This document shows positions 1 through 10,456 of a stretch of DNA of 64,000 nucleotides, in pieces. This DNA comes from Rhodovulum sp. P5 (lineage in GTDB: Bacteria > Pseudomonadota > Alphaproteobacteria > Rhodobacterales > Rhodobacteraceae). A program made the position numbers and the translations under genes. A model generated the notes under the pieces. It saw nothing but the letters and a program-made list of their open reading frames with translations. It made no database searches and was not told where the DNA came from. Position 1 is the first letter of the stretch; each line of letters begins with the position of its first letter. Location of the stretch: assembly GCF_002079305.1 (NCBI RefSeq), contig NZ_CP015039.1:1199501-1263500 (forward strand), read 5' to 3'.

Positions 1-274
1 CCACGAAATCGGACGGCAGCAACAGGCCCACCATCTGCGTGCGCCCGTCCTCCATCGTCTGGCTGAGCGTGGCGATCCCCTCGACCACGGAGCCGACGAA
101 ATCCATACGGTCACCCGACCAGATCACCGTCTGCCCGGCGTCATAGGTCCGGTAGTATTTGATTGCCTCGAGGTTTTCGAGTTCATCGGCCTCGCAACGT
201 GCGCACACGGCGCGATGCCGAATGGGGCAATCCGAGCAGTCACCCTGCACCAAAGGCGTGTCGGTCGCAGCCAT
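1..274 (-). CDS. fnrL: FnrL, Crp/Fnr-family oxygen-responsive transcription regulator (N-terminal part; runs off the left edge)
   Basis: Only the N-terminal ~91 residues lie in the window. The reading frame shows a cysteine cluster of form C-x2-C-x7-C-x2-C (GDCSDCPIRHRAVCARC), as expected for ligands of an oxygen-labile 4Fe-4S cluster, followed by the start of a cyclic-nucleotide-binding-type beta roll (WSGDRMDFVGSVVEG...LLLPSDFV). FnrL is the global anaerobic regulator of Rhodobacteraceae and is commonly divergent from hemN, as here. I chose ATG at 274, which has GGAAG just upstream and an N-terminus of usual length. An in-frame ATG at 286 would add four residues but would place the FNR box only 1-2 nt before the start codon. 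Confidence 0.88.
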   Translation of the reverse strand, partial: MAATDTPLVQGDCSDCPIRHRAVCARCEADELENLEAIKYYRTYDAGQTVIWSGDRMDFVGSVVEGIATLSQTMEDGRTQMVGLLLPSDFV

Positions 275-287
275 TCCGTCTTCCATT

Positions 288-301
288 TTGATGTCGATCA
301 A
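288..301. promoter_or_regulatory. Perfect FNR box between fnrL and hemN
   Basis: TTGATGTCGATCAA matches the FNR/FnrL consensus TTGAT-N4-ATCAA at every conserved base and is a palindrome apart from its four-base centre. It lies 13 nt upstream of the chosen fnrL start and is centred 42.5 nt before the hemN ATG. FnrL probably controls hemN from here and may also regulate its own gene. Confidence 0.85.
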
Positions 302-336
302 GGAGAGTCCCCTTGGGTAAACCTAACGCTAGTGCA

Positions 337-1692
337 ATGAGCACAGAATCGCAACTCACGCGTCTCGGTCTGTTCGACGCCAAGGTGCCCCGGTACACCA
401 GCTACCCCACGGCACCCCATTTCAATGCGTCGGTGGACGATGGAGACTTCACCGGGTGGATCGACCAGATCGCGCCCGGTTCGCAGATTTCCCTGTATAT
501 TCACGTGCCTTTCTGCCGCCGGCTGTGCTGGTTCTGCGCCTGCCGGACGCAGGGCACACGGTCCGACGCGCCCGTGCAGGCCTATCTTGAGACGCTGAAG
601 TCCGAGATCGCCATGCTGGGCCGGCACCTGCCCAAGGGCGTGACGCTGTCGCGCCTGCACTGGGGCGGGGGCACGCCGACCATCCTGACCGCCGAGATGA
701 TGGGCGAATTGACCGAGGCGATCTTCGCGATCACCTCGATGCACGAAAAGGGCGAATTCTCGGTCGAGATCGATCCCAACGAGATCGACGATGCACGCCT
801 TGACGTGCTCGCTCAGGCCGGGATGAACCGCGCCTCCATCGGCATTCAGGACTTCGACCCGCAGATCCAGTCGATCATCGGCCGAATCCAGAGCTATGAC
901 GTCACCCGCGACGCCGTCGACATGATCCGCGGCAAGGGCATCGACAGCCTGAACGCCGACATCCTTTACGGCCTGCCGCATCAATCGAACGAACGGATCG
1001 CCGAATCGGTGCAAAAGCTGCTGTCGCTGTCGCCCGACCGCGTCGCGCTTTACGGCTATGCCCATGTGCCTTGGATGGCGCGGCGCCAGTCGATGATCCC
1101 CGCCGATGCCCTGCCGACCCCGGAAAAGCGGCTGAAGCTTTACGAAACGGCGAAAGAACTGTTCCTGTGGGACGGCTATCGCGAAATCGGCATCGACCAC
1201 TTCGCACGCCCCGAAGACGGGCTGGCCGTGGCGCTTGATGCCGGCAAGCTGCGCCGCAACTTCCAGGGCTACACCGACGATACCGCGCCCGCGCTCATCG
1301 GGCTTGGCGCCTCGTCCATCTCGAAGTTCCCGCAAGGCTACGCGCAGAACCTCTCTGGCACGTCGGATTATACCGCACGCATCCGCGACGGTCGGTTTGC
1401 GACGGGCCGCGGCCATGTCTTCACCCCCGAGGACAACATGCGCAGCCGCATGATCGAGCAGTTGATGTGCGAATTCCGCATCGACACCGCCGAGATCACG
1501 GAAACCTTCGGCATCTCCAAGACGGACCTGAACAAGATGTTCCAGGACGTCGCCGATCATTTCGCGGGCTTCGTGGACTTCACCAATGACGGTCTGGTCG
1601 TGCCCGAACACGGCAAGCCGCTGACCCGGATGATCGCCCGCGCCTTCGACGCCTACGACCTGTCGAAGGCCGGTCACAGCTCGGCCATCTGA
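337..1692 (+). CDS. hemN: Oxygen-independent coproporphyrinogen III oxidase (radical SAM)
   Basis: A 451-aa protein that converts coproporphyrinogen III to protoporphyrinogen IX without oxygen in haem and bacteriochlorophyll synthesis; cytoplasmic. The radical-SAM cluster motif C-x3-C-x2-C is at about residues 60-67 (HVPFCRRLCWFC), followed by a fourth Cys as usual in HemN and by LHWGGGTPT (SAM binding). The rest, including the C-terminal HemN domain ending AFDAYDLSKAGHSSAI, is full length. I start at ATG 337 because family members begin just before LTRLGLFDAKVPRYTSYPTAPHF. A TTG at 313, seven bases after AAGGAG, is an alternative that adds eight residues. The upstream FNR box implies induction at low oxygen. 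Confidence 0.93.
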   Translation: MSTESQLTRLGLFDAKVPRYTSYPTAPHFNASVDDGDFTGWIDQIAPGSQISLYIHVPFCRRLCWFCACRTQGTRSDAPVQAYLETLKSEIAMLGRHLPKGVTLSRLHWGGGTPTILTAEMMGELTEAIFAITSMHEKGEFSVEIDPNEIDDARLDVLAQAGMNRASIGIQDFDPQIQSIIGRIQSYDVTRDAVDMIRGKGIDSLNADILYGLPHQSNERIAESVQKLLSLSPDRVALYGYAHVPWMARRQSMIPADALPTPEKRLKLYETAKELFLWDGYREIGIDHFARPEDGLAVALDAGKLRRNFQGYTDDTAPALIGLGASSISKFPQGYAQNLSGTSDYTARIRDGRFATGRGHVFTPEDNMRSRMIEQLMCEFRIDTAEITETFGISKTDLNKMFQDVADHFAGFVDFTNDGLVVPEHGKPLTRMIARAFDAYDLSKAGHSSAI

Positions 1693-1710
1693 CAAGGCCC
1701 CGACCGGACG

Positions 1711-1746
1711 AAACGCGCCCGCCCCTGAACCGGGGCGGGCGTTTGT
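1711..1746. terminator. Bidirectional intrinsic terminator between hemN and yejF
   Basis: Perfect 10-bp GC stem CGCCCGCCCC/GGGGCGGGCG (1716-1725 with 1732-1741) and a six-base loop, flanked by AAAC on the left and TTTGT on the right. It serves two convergent genes. Confidence 0.75.
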
Positions 1747-1794
1747 GTCTTACCATATCGACCGTGAACAACGCGGCCCCGGGAACACCCGATC

Positions 1795-3405
1795 TCAGGC
1801 CGCCCCGGCCCCCACCGTTCCGAATGCGGCCTGCATCAACGTGCGCGTATAGTCCGTCTTCGGCGCATCGAAGATCTCCTGCACCCCGCCGGCCTCGACG
1901 ATATCGCCGGCCCGCATCACCACCACCTTGTGGGACAGCGCCCGCACCACGCGCAGGTCATGGCTGATGAACAGATAGGCTAGGTCGTACTTCTTCTGCA
2001 AACCGCGCAGCAGGGCCACGATCTGCACCTGCACCGTCATGTCGAGCGCCGAGGTCGGCTCGTCCAGCACCAGAAGGCGCGGGCGCAGGATCATCGCGCG
2101 CGCGATGGCGATGCGCTGGCGCTGCCCGCCGGAAAACTCGTGCGGATAGCGGTGCATCATGTCCGGGGGCAGGCCGACCTCGGTCAGCATCTGCGCGACC
2201 TCGTCCCGCTTTGACCGGCCAGACCGGACGCCATGTACGCCCAGCCCCTCGGCAATGATCTGTTCCACGGTCATCCGCGGGCTGAGACTGCCGAACGGGT
2301 CCTGAAACACGATCTGCATGTCGCGCCGCAGGGGCCGCATCTGCCGCGACTTCAACCCGTCGATATTGCGCCCGTCAAAGACGATCCCGCCTTCGGAGGA
2401 AATCAGCCGCATGATGGCCAGCGCCAGCGTCGTCTTGCCCGACCCGGATTCGCCCACGATGCCCAGCGTCTCCCCTGCACGAACCGAGATATCGGCCTCG
2501 TTCACCGCCTTCACATGACCGACTGTACGGCGCATGAAGCCCCGCTGAATCGGGAACCAGACCTTCAGGCGGTCGGTGCGCACGATCTCCTCGGCCTCCG
2601 GCGCGACAGGCTCGGGCACCCCGGTCGCCTCGGCCGACAAGAGCTTTTGGGTATAGGGATGCTGCGGCGACCGGAAGATGTCTTCGGTCGGACCGGTTTC
2701 GACCATCTCCCCGTCCTTCATCACGCAGACCCGGTCGGCGATGCGGCGCACCACGCCAAGGTCATGGGTGATGAACAGCAGGCTCATCCGCTCTTCGCGT
2801 TTCAACTCTGCCAGCAGGTCGAGGATCTGCGCCTCGATTGTCACATCCAGCGCCGTCGTCGGTTCATCGGCGATCAGCAGGTCGGGCCCGTTGGCCAGTG
2901 CCATGGCGATCATCACCCGCTGCCGCTGGCCGCCCGACAACTGGTGCGGATAGGCGTTCAAACGGCTTTCGGGGTCGCGGATGCCGACACGGTTCAACAG
3001 CTCCAGAATGCGTTCCCGCGCAGGCGCCCCGGTCAGGCCCTGATGCAGCGCAAGGCTTTCGGCCAATTGCTTTTCCAGCGTGTGCAGCGGGTTGAGCGAG
3101 GTCATCGGCTCCTGGAAGATAAAGCTGATGTCGTTGCCCCGCACGTCGCGCAGACGCGCCTCGGAAGCGCCGATCATTTCCTCGCCGTTGTAGGTGATCG
3201 ACCCGCTGACACGGGCGCTGGCCGGCAGCAGGGACACAGAGGACAGGGCCGTCACAGACTTGCCAGAGCCGGATTCCCCCACGATGGCCACGGTCTCCCC
3301 CCGGCCAACATCGAAACTGACACCGCGCACGGCCTCTGTCTCGGTGCCGTCCTGGTTGAAGCGCACCCGCAGATCGCGAACGGACAGGATCGGGTCTGCA
3401 CTCAT
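1795..3405 (-). CDS. yejF: Peptide/microcin-C-type ABC importer, double ATP-binding subunit (YejF-like)
   Basis: A 536-aa protein carrying two complete ABC ATPase modules. Walker A GESGSGKS is at 43-50 and GESGSGKT at 318-325. Signature motifs LSGGQRQR (156-163) and FSGGQRQR (424-431) are each followed by Walker B DEPT. Fused tandem ATPases are typical of YejF/GsiA-type oligopeptide importers. The start codon overlaps the yejE stop by four bases (ATGA), so translation is probably coupled. It is the last gene of yejABEF and ends at the hairpin shared with hemN. The substrate is inferred from the family (peptides, microcin C-like compounds). Confidence 0.9.
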   Translation of the reverse strand: MSADPILSVRDLRVRFNQDGTETEAVRGVSFDVGRGETVAIVGESGSGKSVTALSSVSLLPASARVSGSITYNGEEMIGASEARLRDVRGNDISFIFQEPMTSLNPLHTLEKQLAESLALHQGLTGAPARERILELLNRVGIRDPESRLNAYPHQLSGGQRQRVMIAMALANGPDLLIADEPTTALDVTIEAQILDLLAELKREERMSLLFITHDLGVVRRIADRVCVMKDGEMVETGPTEDIFRSPQHPYTQKLLSAEATGVPEPVAPEAEEIVRTDRLKVWFPIQRGFMRRTVGHVKAVNEADISVRAGETLGIVGESGSGKTTLALAIMRLISSEGGIVFDGRNIDGLKSRQMRPLRRDMQIVFQDPFGSLSPRMTVEQIIAEGLGVHGVRSGRSKRDEVAQMLTEVGLPPDMMHRYPHEFSGGQRQRIAIARAMILRPRLLVLDEPTSALDMTVQVQIVALLRGLQKKYDLAYLFISHDLRVVRALSHKVVVMRAGDIVEAGGVQEIFDAPKTDYTRTLMQAAFGTVGAGAA

Positions 3406-4589
3406 GATCCGGTGGCCTCCGTTGGCTTGGTGGACGGTGCCGCGGTTGGTTCACCCGATCCCGCACCGCCACCGGAGAAGGTCTTCCTCGGGTCAAAGGC
3501 ATCGCGCACGCCCTCGAAGATGAACACCAGAAGCGACAGCATGATCGCGAAGGTGAAGAACGCGGTAAAGGCCAGCCAGGGCGCCTGCAGGTTCTGCTTG
3601 GCCTGCAAGGTCAACTCCCCCAGCGAGGGCGCAGAGGACGGCAGGCCGAAGCCGAGGAAGTCGAGGCTGGCCAGCGTGCCGATGGTGCCCGTGATGATAA
3701 ATGGCAGCAGTGTTAGCGTGGCGACCATGGCATTGGGCAGCATGTGGCGGAACATGATCGTCCAGTTGCTGACCCCAAGGGCGCGGGCGGCCCGCACATA
3801 TTCGAAGTTTCGCGCCCTCAGGAATTCGGCCCGAACAACACCGACCAACGCGGGCCAGCCGAAAAGCGCCGTCAGGAAGACCAACAGCCAGAAACTGCGC
3901 CCCAGGACCGCGAACAGGATGATGATGATGTAAAGCTGGGGGGTGGAGGTCCAGATCTCGATCACCCGCTGGAAGATCAGGTCCGTCAGGCCGCCAAAGA
4001 AGCCCTGTACCGCCCCCGCCACGATCCCGATGACCGAAGCGATGCCGGTCACCATCAGCGTGAACAGGATCGACAACCGGAATCCATAGATCACCCGCGC
4101 CAGCACATCGCGCGCCGTGTCGTCGGTGCCCAGTAAATGTTCGCCATCGGGCGGCGAGGGGGCCGTGCCGGAAATGTCGGAAATCGTGGAGTAGCTGTAG
4201 GGGATGGGCGGCCAGACCACCCGGCCCTTTTCGATCTGCTCCCCGTCGATCTGACCATCCTGCGCGTCCTCGATCAGCTCCTCCGGATCATCCCAGCAAT
4301 CGATCAGCCCGCCTGTGACGATCAGGCACTGAACCTCGATATCGCGATAAACGGCTTCTGTCCGCAGATCGCCGCCAAAGGCGGTTTCGGGATAGAAGTT
4401 GTAGATCGGGAAGAAGCTTTCGCCGCGATACTGCACATAGATCGGTTTGTCGTTGGCAAGGAACTCGGCAAAGAGCGACAGGCCGAACAGGATCGAGAAC
4501 AGGATCAAGGACCAATAGGCCCGGCGGTTGCGCTTGAAGTTGCGCCAACGGCGCTGATTGAGGGGGGACAGCCGGACCATGCGTCTCAT
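3402..4589 (-). CDS. yejE: Peptide ABC importer permease (YejE-like)
   Basis: A 395-aa inner-membrane permease. The N-terminal [29 protein letters not shown] is the cytoplasmic/TM1 signature of YejE/OppC-type subunits. A long periplasmic insert follows (residues ~50-150, with [16 protein letters not shown]). The C-terminal half carries the binding-protein-dependent permease fold with the EAA-type loop ([32 protein letters not shown]) that docks on the ATPase. It overlaps yejB upstream and yejF downstream by four bases each. Its C-terminal tail is rich in Gly, Ala, Pro and Thr. Confidence 0.9.
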   Translation of the reverse strand: MRRMVRLSPLNQRRWRNFKRNRRAYWSLILFSILFGLSLFAEFLANDKPIYVQYRGESFFPIYNFYPETAFGGDLRTEAVYRDIEVQCLIVTGGLIDCWDDPEELIEDAQDGQIDGEQIEKGRVVWPPIPYSYSTISDISGTAPSPPDGEHLLGTDDTARDVLARVIYGFRLSILFTLMVTGIASVIGIVAGAVQGFFGGLTDLIFQRVIEIWTSTPQLYIIIILFAVLGRSFWLLVFLTALFGWPALVGVVRAEFLRARNFEYVRAARALGVSNWTIMFRHMLPNAMVATLTLLPFIITGTIGTLASLDFLGFGLPSSAPSLGELTLQAKQNLQAPWLAFTAFFTFAIMLSLLVFIFEGVRDAFDPRKTFSGGGAGSGEPTAAPSTKPTEATGS

Positions 4590-5668
4590 GTCTCCCGGCT
4601 TTCGAAATCGATCCGCGGGTCGACCAGCACATAGGTGAGGTCGGACAACAGCCCCACCAACAGACCGATCAGTCCGAAGACATAGAGCGTGGCGAAGATC
4701 ACCGGATAGTCGCGTGCGACAGCCGCCTCGAACCCCAACCGGCCAAGACCGTCGAGGGAAAAGATCGTCTCGATGATGATGGACGCGCCGAAGAACACGC
4801 CGATGAACATCCCCGGAAAGCCGGCGATCACGATCAGCATGGCGTTACGGAAGATGTGGCCGTATAGCACGCGCCCCTCGCTCAGCCCCTTGGCCTTGGC
4901 GGTGATGACATACTGCTTCTTGATCTCGTCAAGGAAGGAATTCTTGGTCAGCAACGTCAGCGTGGCGAAGCTGGAAATCGTCGAGGCCAGCACCGGCAGG
5001 GTAATGTGCCAGAAATAGTCGCCGATCTTGCCCAGAAGGCTCAACTCCTCCCAGTTGTCAGAGGTCAGGCCGCGCAAGGGGAACCATTGCAGGTAGGACC
5101 CGCCCGCAAACACCACCAGCAAAAGCACCGCGAACAGGAATCCGGGGATGGCATAGCCCACGATGATCGCACCGCTGGTCCATGTGTCAAACGGAGAGCC
5201 GTCCTTCACCGCCTTGCGGATCCCCAAGGGGATCGACACCAGATAGGCAATCACGGTCGACCACAGGCCCAGCGTGATCGAGACCGGCATCTTTTCCAGC
5301 ACCAGATCGATGACCGAGACGGAGCGGAAGTAGCTCTCGCCGAAATCGAAGTGGAGATAGTTCCACAGCATCGTCAGGAACCGCTCCAGCGGCGGCTTGT
5401 CAAAGCCGAACTCCTTTTCAAGTTCCGCGATGAATTCCGGAGGCAGGCCGCGGCTGCCCACGTATTTCTCGTCGCCGCCCTGAAACGCCTCACCCACATC
5501 GCCGCCGCCTGCGATGCCCTCGAACACATCGCCGGAGCCTTCCATCTGCGCGATGATCTGTTCGATGGGACCGCCCGGCACGAACTGGGTCAGGGTGAAA
5601 TTGATCACCATGATCCCGATCAGCGTCGGGATGATCAGCAGCAATCGCCGCAGGATATAGGCGCCCAT
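4586..5668 (-). CDS. yejB: Peptide ABC importer permease (YejB-like)
   Basis: A 360-aa permease starting [37 protein letters not shown], the canonical first transmembrane helix and periplasmic FVPGGP motif of DppB/OppB/YejB subunits. The coupling loop ([28 protein letters not shown]) and a C-terminal FxxxDLxYxxxDPRIDFE-type end are present. A longer in-frame extension begins upstream, but its sequence is unlike any family N-terminus and overlaps yejA, so ATG 5668 is preferred. It sits 19 bases after yejA. Confidence 0.9.
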   Translation of the reverse strand: MGAYILRRLLLIIPTLIGIMVINFTLTQFVPGGPIEQIIAQMEGSGDVFEGIAGGGDVGEAFQGGDEKYVGSRGLPPEFIAELEKEFGFDKPPLERFLTMLWNYLHFDFGESYFRSVSVIDLVLEKMPVSITLGLWSTVIAYLVSIPLGIRKAVKDGSPFDTWTSGAIIVGYAIPGFLFAVLLLVVFAGGSYLQWFPLRGLTSDNWEELSLLGKIGDYFWHITLPVLASTISSFATLTLLTKNSFLDEIKKQYVITAKAKGLSEGRVLYGHIFRNAMLIVIAGFPGMFIGVFFGASIIIETIFSLDGLGRLGFEAAVARDYPVIFATLYVFGLIGLLVGLLSDLTYVLVDPRIDFESRET

Positions 5669-5687
5669 GGGCTGCTCTGCCTCGTTG

Positions 5688-7589
5688 TTATCTGATGGCC
5701 CCGGCGGCGCGCAGCGCCTCGGCCTTGTCGGCGTTATACCACCAGAAGTCGAGATTGCCCAAGGCATAGGGCGGGATCCGATCGGGATGCTCGTACATGT
5801 CGTAATAGGCCACCGTGTGCACGCCCTTGTACCATTGCGGTACCCAGAAGCGGAGCGAGCGAAGCACCCGGTCCAGCGCCTTGACCCGCGTGGTCAGTTC
5901 GCCGTCGCTGTCGGCGGCCAAAACCAGATCAATCAGCCGATCCACCGCGGGGTTCTTCAGACCCATCTTGTTGAAGACAGAGGTATCGGCGGTTTCCGAC
6001 CCGAAATACTGGTGCAGGCCCGACCCGGGGATGAAGCTCATCGGGAATTGCGCGGTGATGACGTCGAAGTCATAGCTGCGTTCGCGGTTCGTCGCCTGTG
6101 CGTTGTCCACGCGGGTATGGATGGCATCGACACCAAGACGGCGCAGGTTCTCGACATAGGGGTTGATCACGCGGTCGAAGGTCTGGCTGTCGTTCAGGAA
6201 TTCCACCCGCAGCGCTTCACCGTCCTTCCGGCGCATCCCGTCATCGCCGACGATCCATCCGGCCTCGTCCAGCAGGGCAGAGGCCGCGCGCATATTGCGC
6301 CGGTCAAGCTGCCGGTCGCCCGAGGTCGGGGCCATGACCGCAGGTTCGGTCAGGATGCTTTCGGGCAACAGCCCCTCGTCGACCAGCGGCTGCAACAACG
6401 TCAGTTCTCCGTCGGTCGGCACCCCCTCCGCCTCGAGAGAGCTGTTTTCCCAGAAGGAATTGATCCGCTCGTAGATGCCGTAGAACAGCGTCTCGTTCGA
6501 CCATTCGAAGTTGAACATCAGGCCCAGCGCCTGCCGCACCCGTTCGTCCTGGAACTGCGCCCGACGCAGGTTGAAGGCAAAGCTCTGTCCCGTCGCCATG
6601 TCGCCATCGGACAGTTCGGCGCGCACCACCCAGCCGTTGTTCACGGCCGGAAACCCATAGCCCGTGGCCCAGATTTTCGACGACGCCTCGTTGCGGAAGG
6701 TATAGCTGCCGCCCTTGAACCCTTCGAAGGCCGCGTTGTAGTCGGCATAGTACTCGATCCGGATATGGTCGAAGTTGTTGCGGCCGACATTGATGGGCAG
6801 GTCCGCCCCCCAGTAGTCGGGGTCGCGCGCGTAAACCAGCGTTTGCCCGACATCCATGCTTTCCAGCATATAGGGGCCAGAGCCCATCAGGGGGTCAAGA
6901 CTGCTTTCCTCGAAATCGCGGCCGTTGTCGACGTAAAACGCCTTGGAGAACACCGGCAGGCTGCCCACCAGTTGCGGCAGGTCGCGGGTGGGGATGCCGT
7001 CCTTGAAGGTGAATTTCACGCGGGCGCCATCCAGCACCTCGGCGCGCTCTACCTGACGGCCCAGTTGCACGCGGAAGCTGGGCAGACCCTTGTCGCGAAA
7101 CAACTCGAACGAGAACACGACATCCTCGGGCGTGACGGGCGTGCCGTCGGAAAACCGCGCCTCGGGCCGCAGGGTGAAGATCGCCCAGGAGCGGTCTTCG
7201 GGATATTCGATGCTTTCGGCCAAAAGACCGTAGTCTGCCCCGATCTCGTCCGCCGTCCCGGTCAGGAGGGATTCGAAGAACACGGTCGACATCGCGCCGG
7301 CCCGCCCCTTCGTCGTGTAGGGGTGCATCGAGTCGAACGAGCCGAAGGCCCAGATGGATATCTCTCCCCCCTTGGGCGCCGCCGGATTGACATAGTCGAG
7401 ATGCGCGAAATCCGCGGGGTACTTCAGGTCACCGAAGGTGGAGATGCCATGGGCGAGGATCGTCTCCTCCGCCCGCGCCTGCAGCGCCCCAAGGCAAAGG
7501 ACCAGCCCCACCGCCCAGGCCAGAAGCCAAGCGCGCAATGATTGCATATGGGCAAGGGCCACGGCGCGGGCCGGCATGGGCTTTGACAT
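5688..7589 (-). CDS. yejA: Periplasmic peptide-binding protein (YejA-like, SBP family 5)
   Basis: A 633-aa extracytoplasmic solute-binding protein of SBP_bac_5 type. The N-terminus carries a signal peptide ([21 protein letters not shown]; cleavage probably after ARA). The mature start, [32 protein letters not shown], is diagnostic for the YejA/microcin C-binding subgroup. Further matches are [12 protein letters not shown] and the C-terminal [22 protein letters not shown]. It is the first gene of the four-gene importer operon, about 100 bases downstream of recR on the same strand. Confidence 0.9.
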   Translation of the reverse strand: MSKPMPARAVALAHMQSLRAWLLAWAVGLVLCLGALQARAEETILAHGISTFGDLKYPADFAHLDYVNPAAPKGGEISIWAFGSFDSMHPYTTKGRAGAMSTVFFESLLTGTADEIGADYGLLAESIEYPEDRSWAIFTLRPEARFSDGTPVTPEDVVFSFELFRDKGLPSFRVQLGRQVERAEVLDGARVKFTFKDGIPTRDLPQLVGSLPVFSKAFYVDNGRDFEESSLDPLMGSGPYMLESMDVGQTLVYARDPDYWGADLPINVGRNNFDHIRIEYYADYNAAFEGFKGGSYTFRNEASSKIWATGYGFPAVNNGWVVRAELSDGDMATGQSFAFNLRRAQFQDERVRQALGLMFNFEWSNETLFYGIYERINSFWENSSLEAEGVPTDGELTLLQPLVDEGLLPESILTEPAVMAPTSGDRQLDRRNMRAASALLDEAGWIVGDDGMRRKDGEALRVEFLNDSQTFDRVINPYVENLRRLGVDAIHTRVDNAQATNRERSYDFDVITAQFPMSFIPGSGLHQYFGSETADTSVFNKMGLKNPAVDRLIDLVLAADSDGELTTRVKALDRVLRSLRFWVPQWYKGVHTVAYYDMYEHPDRIPPYALGNLDFWWYNADKAEALRAAGAIR

Positions 7590-7688
7590 CGGCGAACTCC
7601 CTGTGTGCTGCTGTCAGCTAGTCCGAAACCTGCGCAAAGCTAAGGGCCGCCGGGCCACGGGTTCAAGTTGAGATTGCGTGAACGCGCG

Positions 7689-8288
7689 TCAGAACCCCTT
7701 GCGCGCCTTCAGGGCCGCACTGATCGTGCCGTCGTCAAGGTAATCCAGTTCGCCCCCGATGGGCACGCCCTGCGCCAGCGAGGTCAGCATCACCCCGGTG
7801 TCTGCCAGTTCCTCGGCGATGTAATGGGCGGTGGTCTGGCCATCGACCGTGGCGTTCAGTGCAAGGATGACCTCGGCGATCCCCTCCCGCTTGACCCGTG
7901 CCACGAGATCGGGAATGCGCAACTCCTCCGGCCCGACCGCGTCAAGCGCCGACAGCGTGCCGCCCAGGACATGGTAACGGCCCTTGAATGCCCCGCCGCG
8001 CTCCATCGCCCACAGATCGCCGACATCTTCGACCACGCACAACTCGCCCGTCGCGCGGCCCTGATCGGCGCAGATGTCGCACAGTTCGTCGGTGGTGATG
8101 TTGCCGCAGCGGGTGCATTCGCGCACATTGGCGCCCACCCGCTGCATCGCCTCGGCCAGCGGCAGCAGAAGCACGGCCCGCTTCTTGACCAGATGCAGAA
8201 CGGCACGGCGCGCCGACCGAGGCCCCAGCCCCGGCAGCCGCGCCATCAGGTCAACCAAAGCGTCGATCTCACGCGGGCCGCCGCCCAT
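7689..8288 (-). CDS. recR: Recombination mediator protein RecR
   Basis: 199 aa, the normal length. Order: N-terminal helix-hairpin-helix ([21 protein letters not shown], 14-34), C4 zinc finger (C58, C61, C70, C73), Toprim domain ([29 protein letters not shown]) and C-terminal Walker-B-like segment ([17 protein letters not shown]). RecR acts with RecO/RecF to load RecA at single-strand gaps. The conserved order dnaX-ybaB-recR is found here on the minus strand, with recR four bases after ybaB. Confidence 0.97.
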   Translation of the reverse strand: MGGGPREIDALVDLMARLPGLGPRSARRAVLHLVKKRAVLLLPLAEAMQRVGANVRECTRCGNITTDELCDICADQGRATGELCVVEDVGDLWAMERGGAFKGRYHVLGGTLSALDAVGPEELRIPDLVARVKREGIAEVILALNATVDGQTTAHYIAEELADTGVMLTSLAQGVPIGGELDYLDDGTISAALKARKGF

Positions 8289-8291
8289 CCC

Positions 8292-8636
8292 TCAGACCGG
8301 CAGTTCCATGCCCGCGGGCAAACCCATTTCCTGCGTCAGTTTCTGGGTCTCTTCCTTGGTCTTTTCCAGCGCCTTTTCCTGCGCGTCCTTGATCGCGGCA
8401 AGGATCAGGTCCTCGACCACTTCCTTTTCCTCGGAATTGAAGATCGAAGGATCGATATCCAGCCCCGTCAGCGTACCCTTGGCCGTCGCCGTGGCCTTGA
8501 CCAGCCCGGCACCGCTTTCGCCCTCGACGATGGTCGTGGCCAGCGTCTGCTGCAACTCGGCCATCTTGGTCTGCATTTCCTGCGCGGCCTTCATCATCTT
8601 GGCCATGTCGCCAAGACCGCCCAATCCCTTCAACAT
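8292..8636 (-). CDS. ybaB: YbaB/EbfC family nucleoid-associated protein
   Basis: A 114-aa DNA-binding protein. It starts MLKGLGGLGDMAKMMKAAQEMQTKMAELQQTLATTIVEGE, the classical YbaB N-terminal helix, and continues with the beta strands ending GLVKATATAKGTLTGLDIDPS and a C-terminal helix. Family members dimerise and bind DNA as a small nucleoid protein. Position between dnaX and recR is the conserved one. The frame is open further upstream, but that extension has no family similarity, so ATG 8636 is used. Confidence 0.95.
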   Translation of the reverse strand: MLKGLGGLGDMAKMMKAAQEMQTKMAELQQTLATTIVEGESGAGLVKATATAKGTLTGLDIDPSIFNSEEKEVVEDLILAAIKDAQEKALEKTKEETQKLTQEMGLPAGMELPV

Positions 8637-8652
8637 GCGTGTCTCCTTTCGG

Positions 8653-10389
8653 TCAGTCTTCCTCGAACGGGTCCCATTCGTCCTCCACCTCGGGCAGCGC
8701 CTCGGCGGCCGCCTGCGCGGCAAGGACCTCGGGGGGTCTTATGTCGATGATTTCCGCCTTCGGAAAGGCGGCAAATACGGCCTTCACCAGCGGATGTTCT
8801 TTCGCCGCGGTCTTCAGCGCTTCGGCCTCGGCATCGCGGTCCTCGGCAATCGTGGCGCCACCGCCAGAGCCCACGACACTGACCGCCCAGCGCGCGCCCG
8901 TCCATGCCTGCAGCCGCTGGCCCAGCCGCTGGGCAAGGTCGGGGGGCGCGTCGGCGGTCGGCTCGAATTCGATCCGGCCGGGGGAATAGGCGACGGGGCG
9001 CAGATGCGCCTCCACATCGAACAACAGGGTCATGTCGCGATTGGCACGGATCAGGTCCACCACCGCTTCAAGCGTGGGATAGCGGTCGAGCGCCTGTTCC
9101 GGCGCATGCGCCAGCGCCGCCACCGGGCCACCGGCGGGAATGCGGGACTGAACCGGCGGCGGTGCGGCCTGAACCGTCCCCCGGCCCGGTCCGCCGCCGC
9201 CCGTCGGCGCGGGCCCCTGCGGCGGGGTCTCCTGCAAGGTCTTCACCAGATCCTCGGGCGTCGGCAGGGTGGAGACATGGGTCAGGCGGATGATCGCCAT
9301 CTCGGCCGCCATCATCGCATTCGGGGCCATCGCCACCTCTTCCAGCGCCTTCAGCAGCATCTGCCACATGCGCGTCAGCACCCGCATGCCCAGCTTCTCG
9401 GCCATGGCAAGGCCCCGCGCGCGTTCGTCGGGGGAAACGGTGGGGTCTTCCGCCGCCTCGGGCGTGATCTTGATGACGCTCAGCCAGTGGGTGATCTCGG
9501 CCAGATCGCGCAGCACCGCCATCGGGTCGGCCCCATCGGCATATTGGGCGGACAGTTCACCCAGCGCGCCCGCGGCCTCACCCGACACGATCAGGTCGAA
9601 CAGGTCAAGCACCCGGCCCCGGTCGGCCAGACCCAGCATCGCACGTACCTGATCGGCGGTCGTCTCTCCCACGCCCTGGGCAATGGCCTGGTCCAAGAGG
9701 CTCATCGCGTCGCGCACCGACCCTTCGGCGGCGCGCGTGATCAGGCCCAGCGCGTCGTCGGCAATCTGCGCGTTTTCCAGACCGGCGATCTTCTTCAGGT
9801 GGTCGATCATCACCTCGGGCTCGATCCGGCGCAGATCGAAGCGCTGGCAGCGCGACAGGACCGTCACCGGCACCTTGCGGATCTCGGTCGTGGCGAAGAT
9901 GAACTTCACATGGGCGGGGGGTTCTTCCAGCGTCTTCAGCAGCGCGTTGAACGCGCTGGTCGACAGCATGTGAACCTCGTCGATGATGTAGATCTTGTAG
10001 CGGGCAGAGGCCGCGCGATAGGCCACGCTCTCGATGATCTCGCGGATGTCGTTCACGCCCGTCCGGCTGGCGGCGTCCATCTCCATCACGTCGACATGGC
10101 GGCCCTCGGCGATGGCCACACAATGTTCGCACTGGCCGCAGGGTTCTGTCGTCGGCCTGCCCTGCCCGTCCGGCCCGATGCAATTCATGCCCTTGGCGAT
10201 GATCCGCGCGGTGGTCGTTTTGCCGGTGCCGCGGATGCCCGTCATGATGAAGGCCTGCGCGATCCGGTCGGCGGCGAAGGCGTTCTTCAGGGTGCGCACC
10301 ATCGCATCCTGACCGATCAGGTCGGCGAACGTCGCGGGGCGGTATTTGCGGGCAAGCACCTGATAGGCGGTGCCTTGGGTCTCGGGCAT
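8653..10389 (-). CDS. dnaX: DNA polymerase III subunits gamma/tau (clamp loader)
   Basis: 578 aa. The AAA+ motor has Walker A GIRGTGKT (51-58), zinc-binding cysteines (C70, C84, C87, C90), DEVHMLS Walker B and the SRC sensor 1 region (VLSRCQRFDLRRIEPE). A Pro/Gly-rich linker (~400-430) leads to a tau-like C-terminal domain ending in an acidic tail (EVEDEWDPFEED). The start MPETQGTAYQVLARKYRPATF is the family N-terminus. I saw no obvious A-rich slippery site for a programmed gamma frameshift, so probably only a tau-like product is made. It is followed by ybaB and recR. Confidence 0.96.
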   Translation of the reverse strand: MPETQGTAYQVLARKYRPATFADLIGQDAMVRTLKNAFAADRIAQAFIMTGIRGTGKTTTARIIAKGMNCIGPDGQGRPTTEPCGQCEHCVAIAEGRHVDVMEMDAASRTGVNDIREIIESVAYRAASARYKIYIIDEVHMLSTSAFNALLKTLEEPPAHVKFIFATTEIRKVPVTVLSRCQRFDLRRIEPEVMIDHLKKIAGLENAQIADDALGLITRAAEGSVRDAMSLLDQAIAQGVGETTADQVRAMLGLADRGRVLDLFDLIVSGEAAGALGELSAQYADGADPMAVLRDLAEITHWLSVIKITPEAAEDPTVSPDERARGLAMAEKLGMRVLTRMWQMLLKALEEVAMAPNAMMAAEMAIIRLTHVSTLPTPEDLVKTLQETPPQGPAPTGGGGPGRGTVQAAPPPVQSRIPAGGPVAALAHAPEQALDRYPTLEAVVDLIRANRDMTLLFDVEAHLRPVAYSPGRIEFEPTADAPPDLAQRLGQRLQAWTGARWAVSVVGSGGGATIAEDRDAEAEALKTAAKEHPLVKAVFAAFPKAEIIDIRPPEVLAAQAAAEALPEVEDEWDPFEED

Positions 10390-10456
10390 GGGGCCTCGTG
10401 GATTCGCGTGCTCGATCAAGGGTAGGGGTTGGCCTGCGCGGCGTCCAGCGGATCGG

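Noticed and set aside
5667..7541. Long open frame on the plus strand opposite yejA (also opposite dnaX, dctM and other genes)
   Set aside because: High-GC genes leave long open antisense frames. The translations are rich in His, Gln, Arg and Gly, lack recognisable domains, and mirror well-supported genes on the other strand.
8653..10389. Programmed frameshift in dnaX
   Set aside because: No A-rich slippery heptamer followed by a stem-loop was evident near the expected gamma end.
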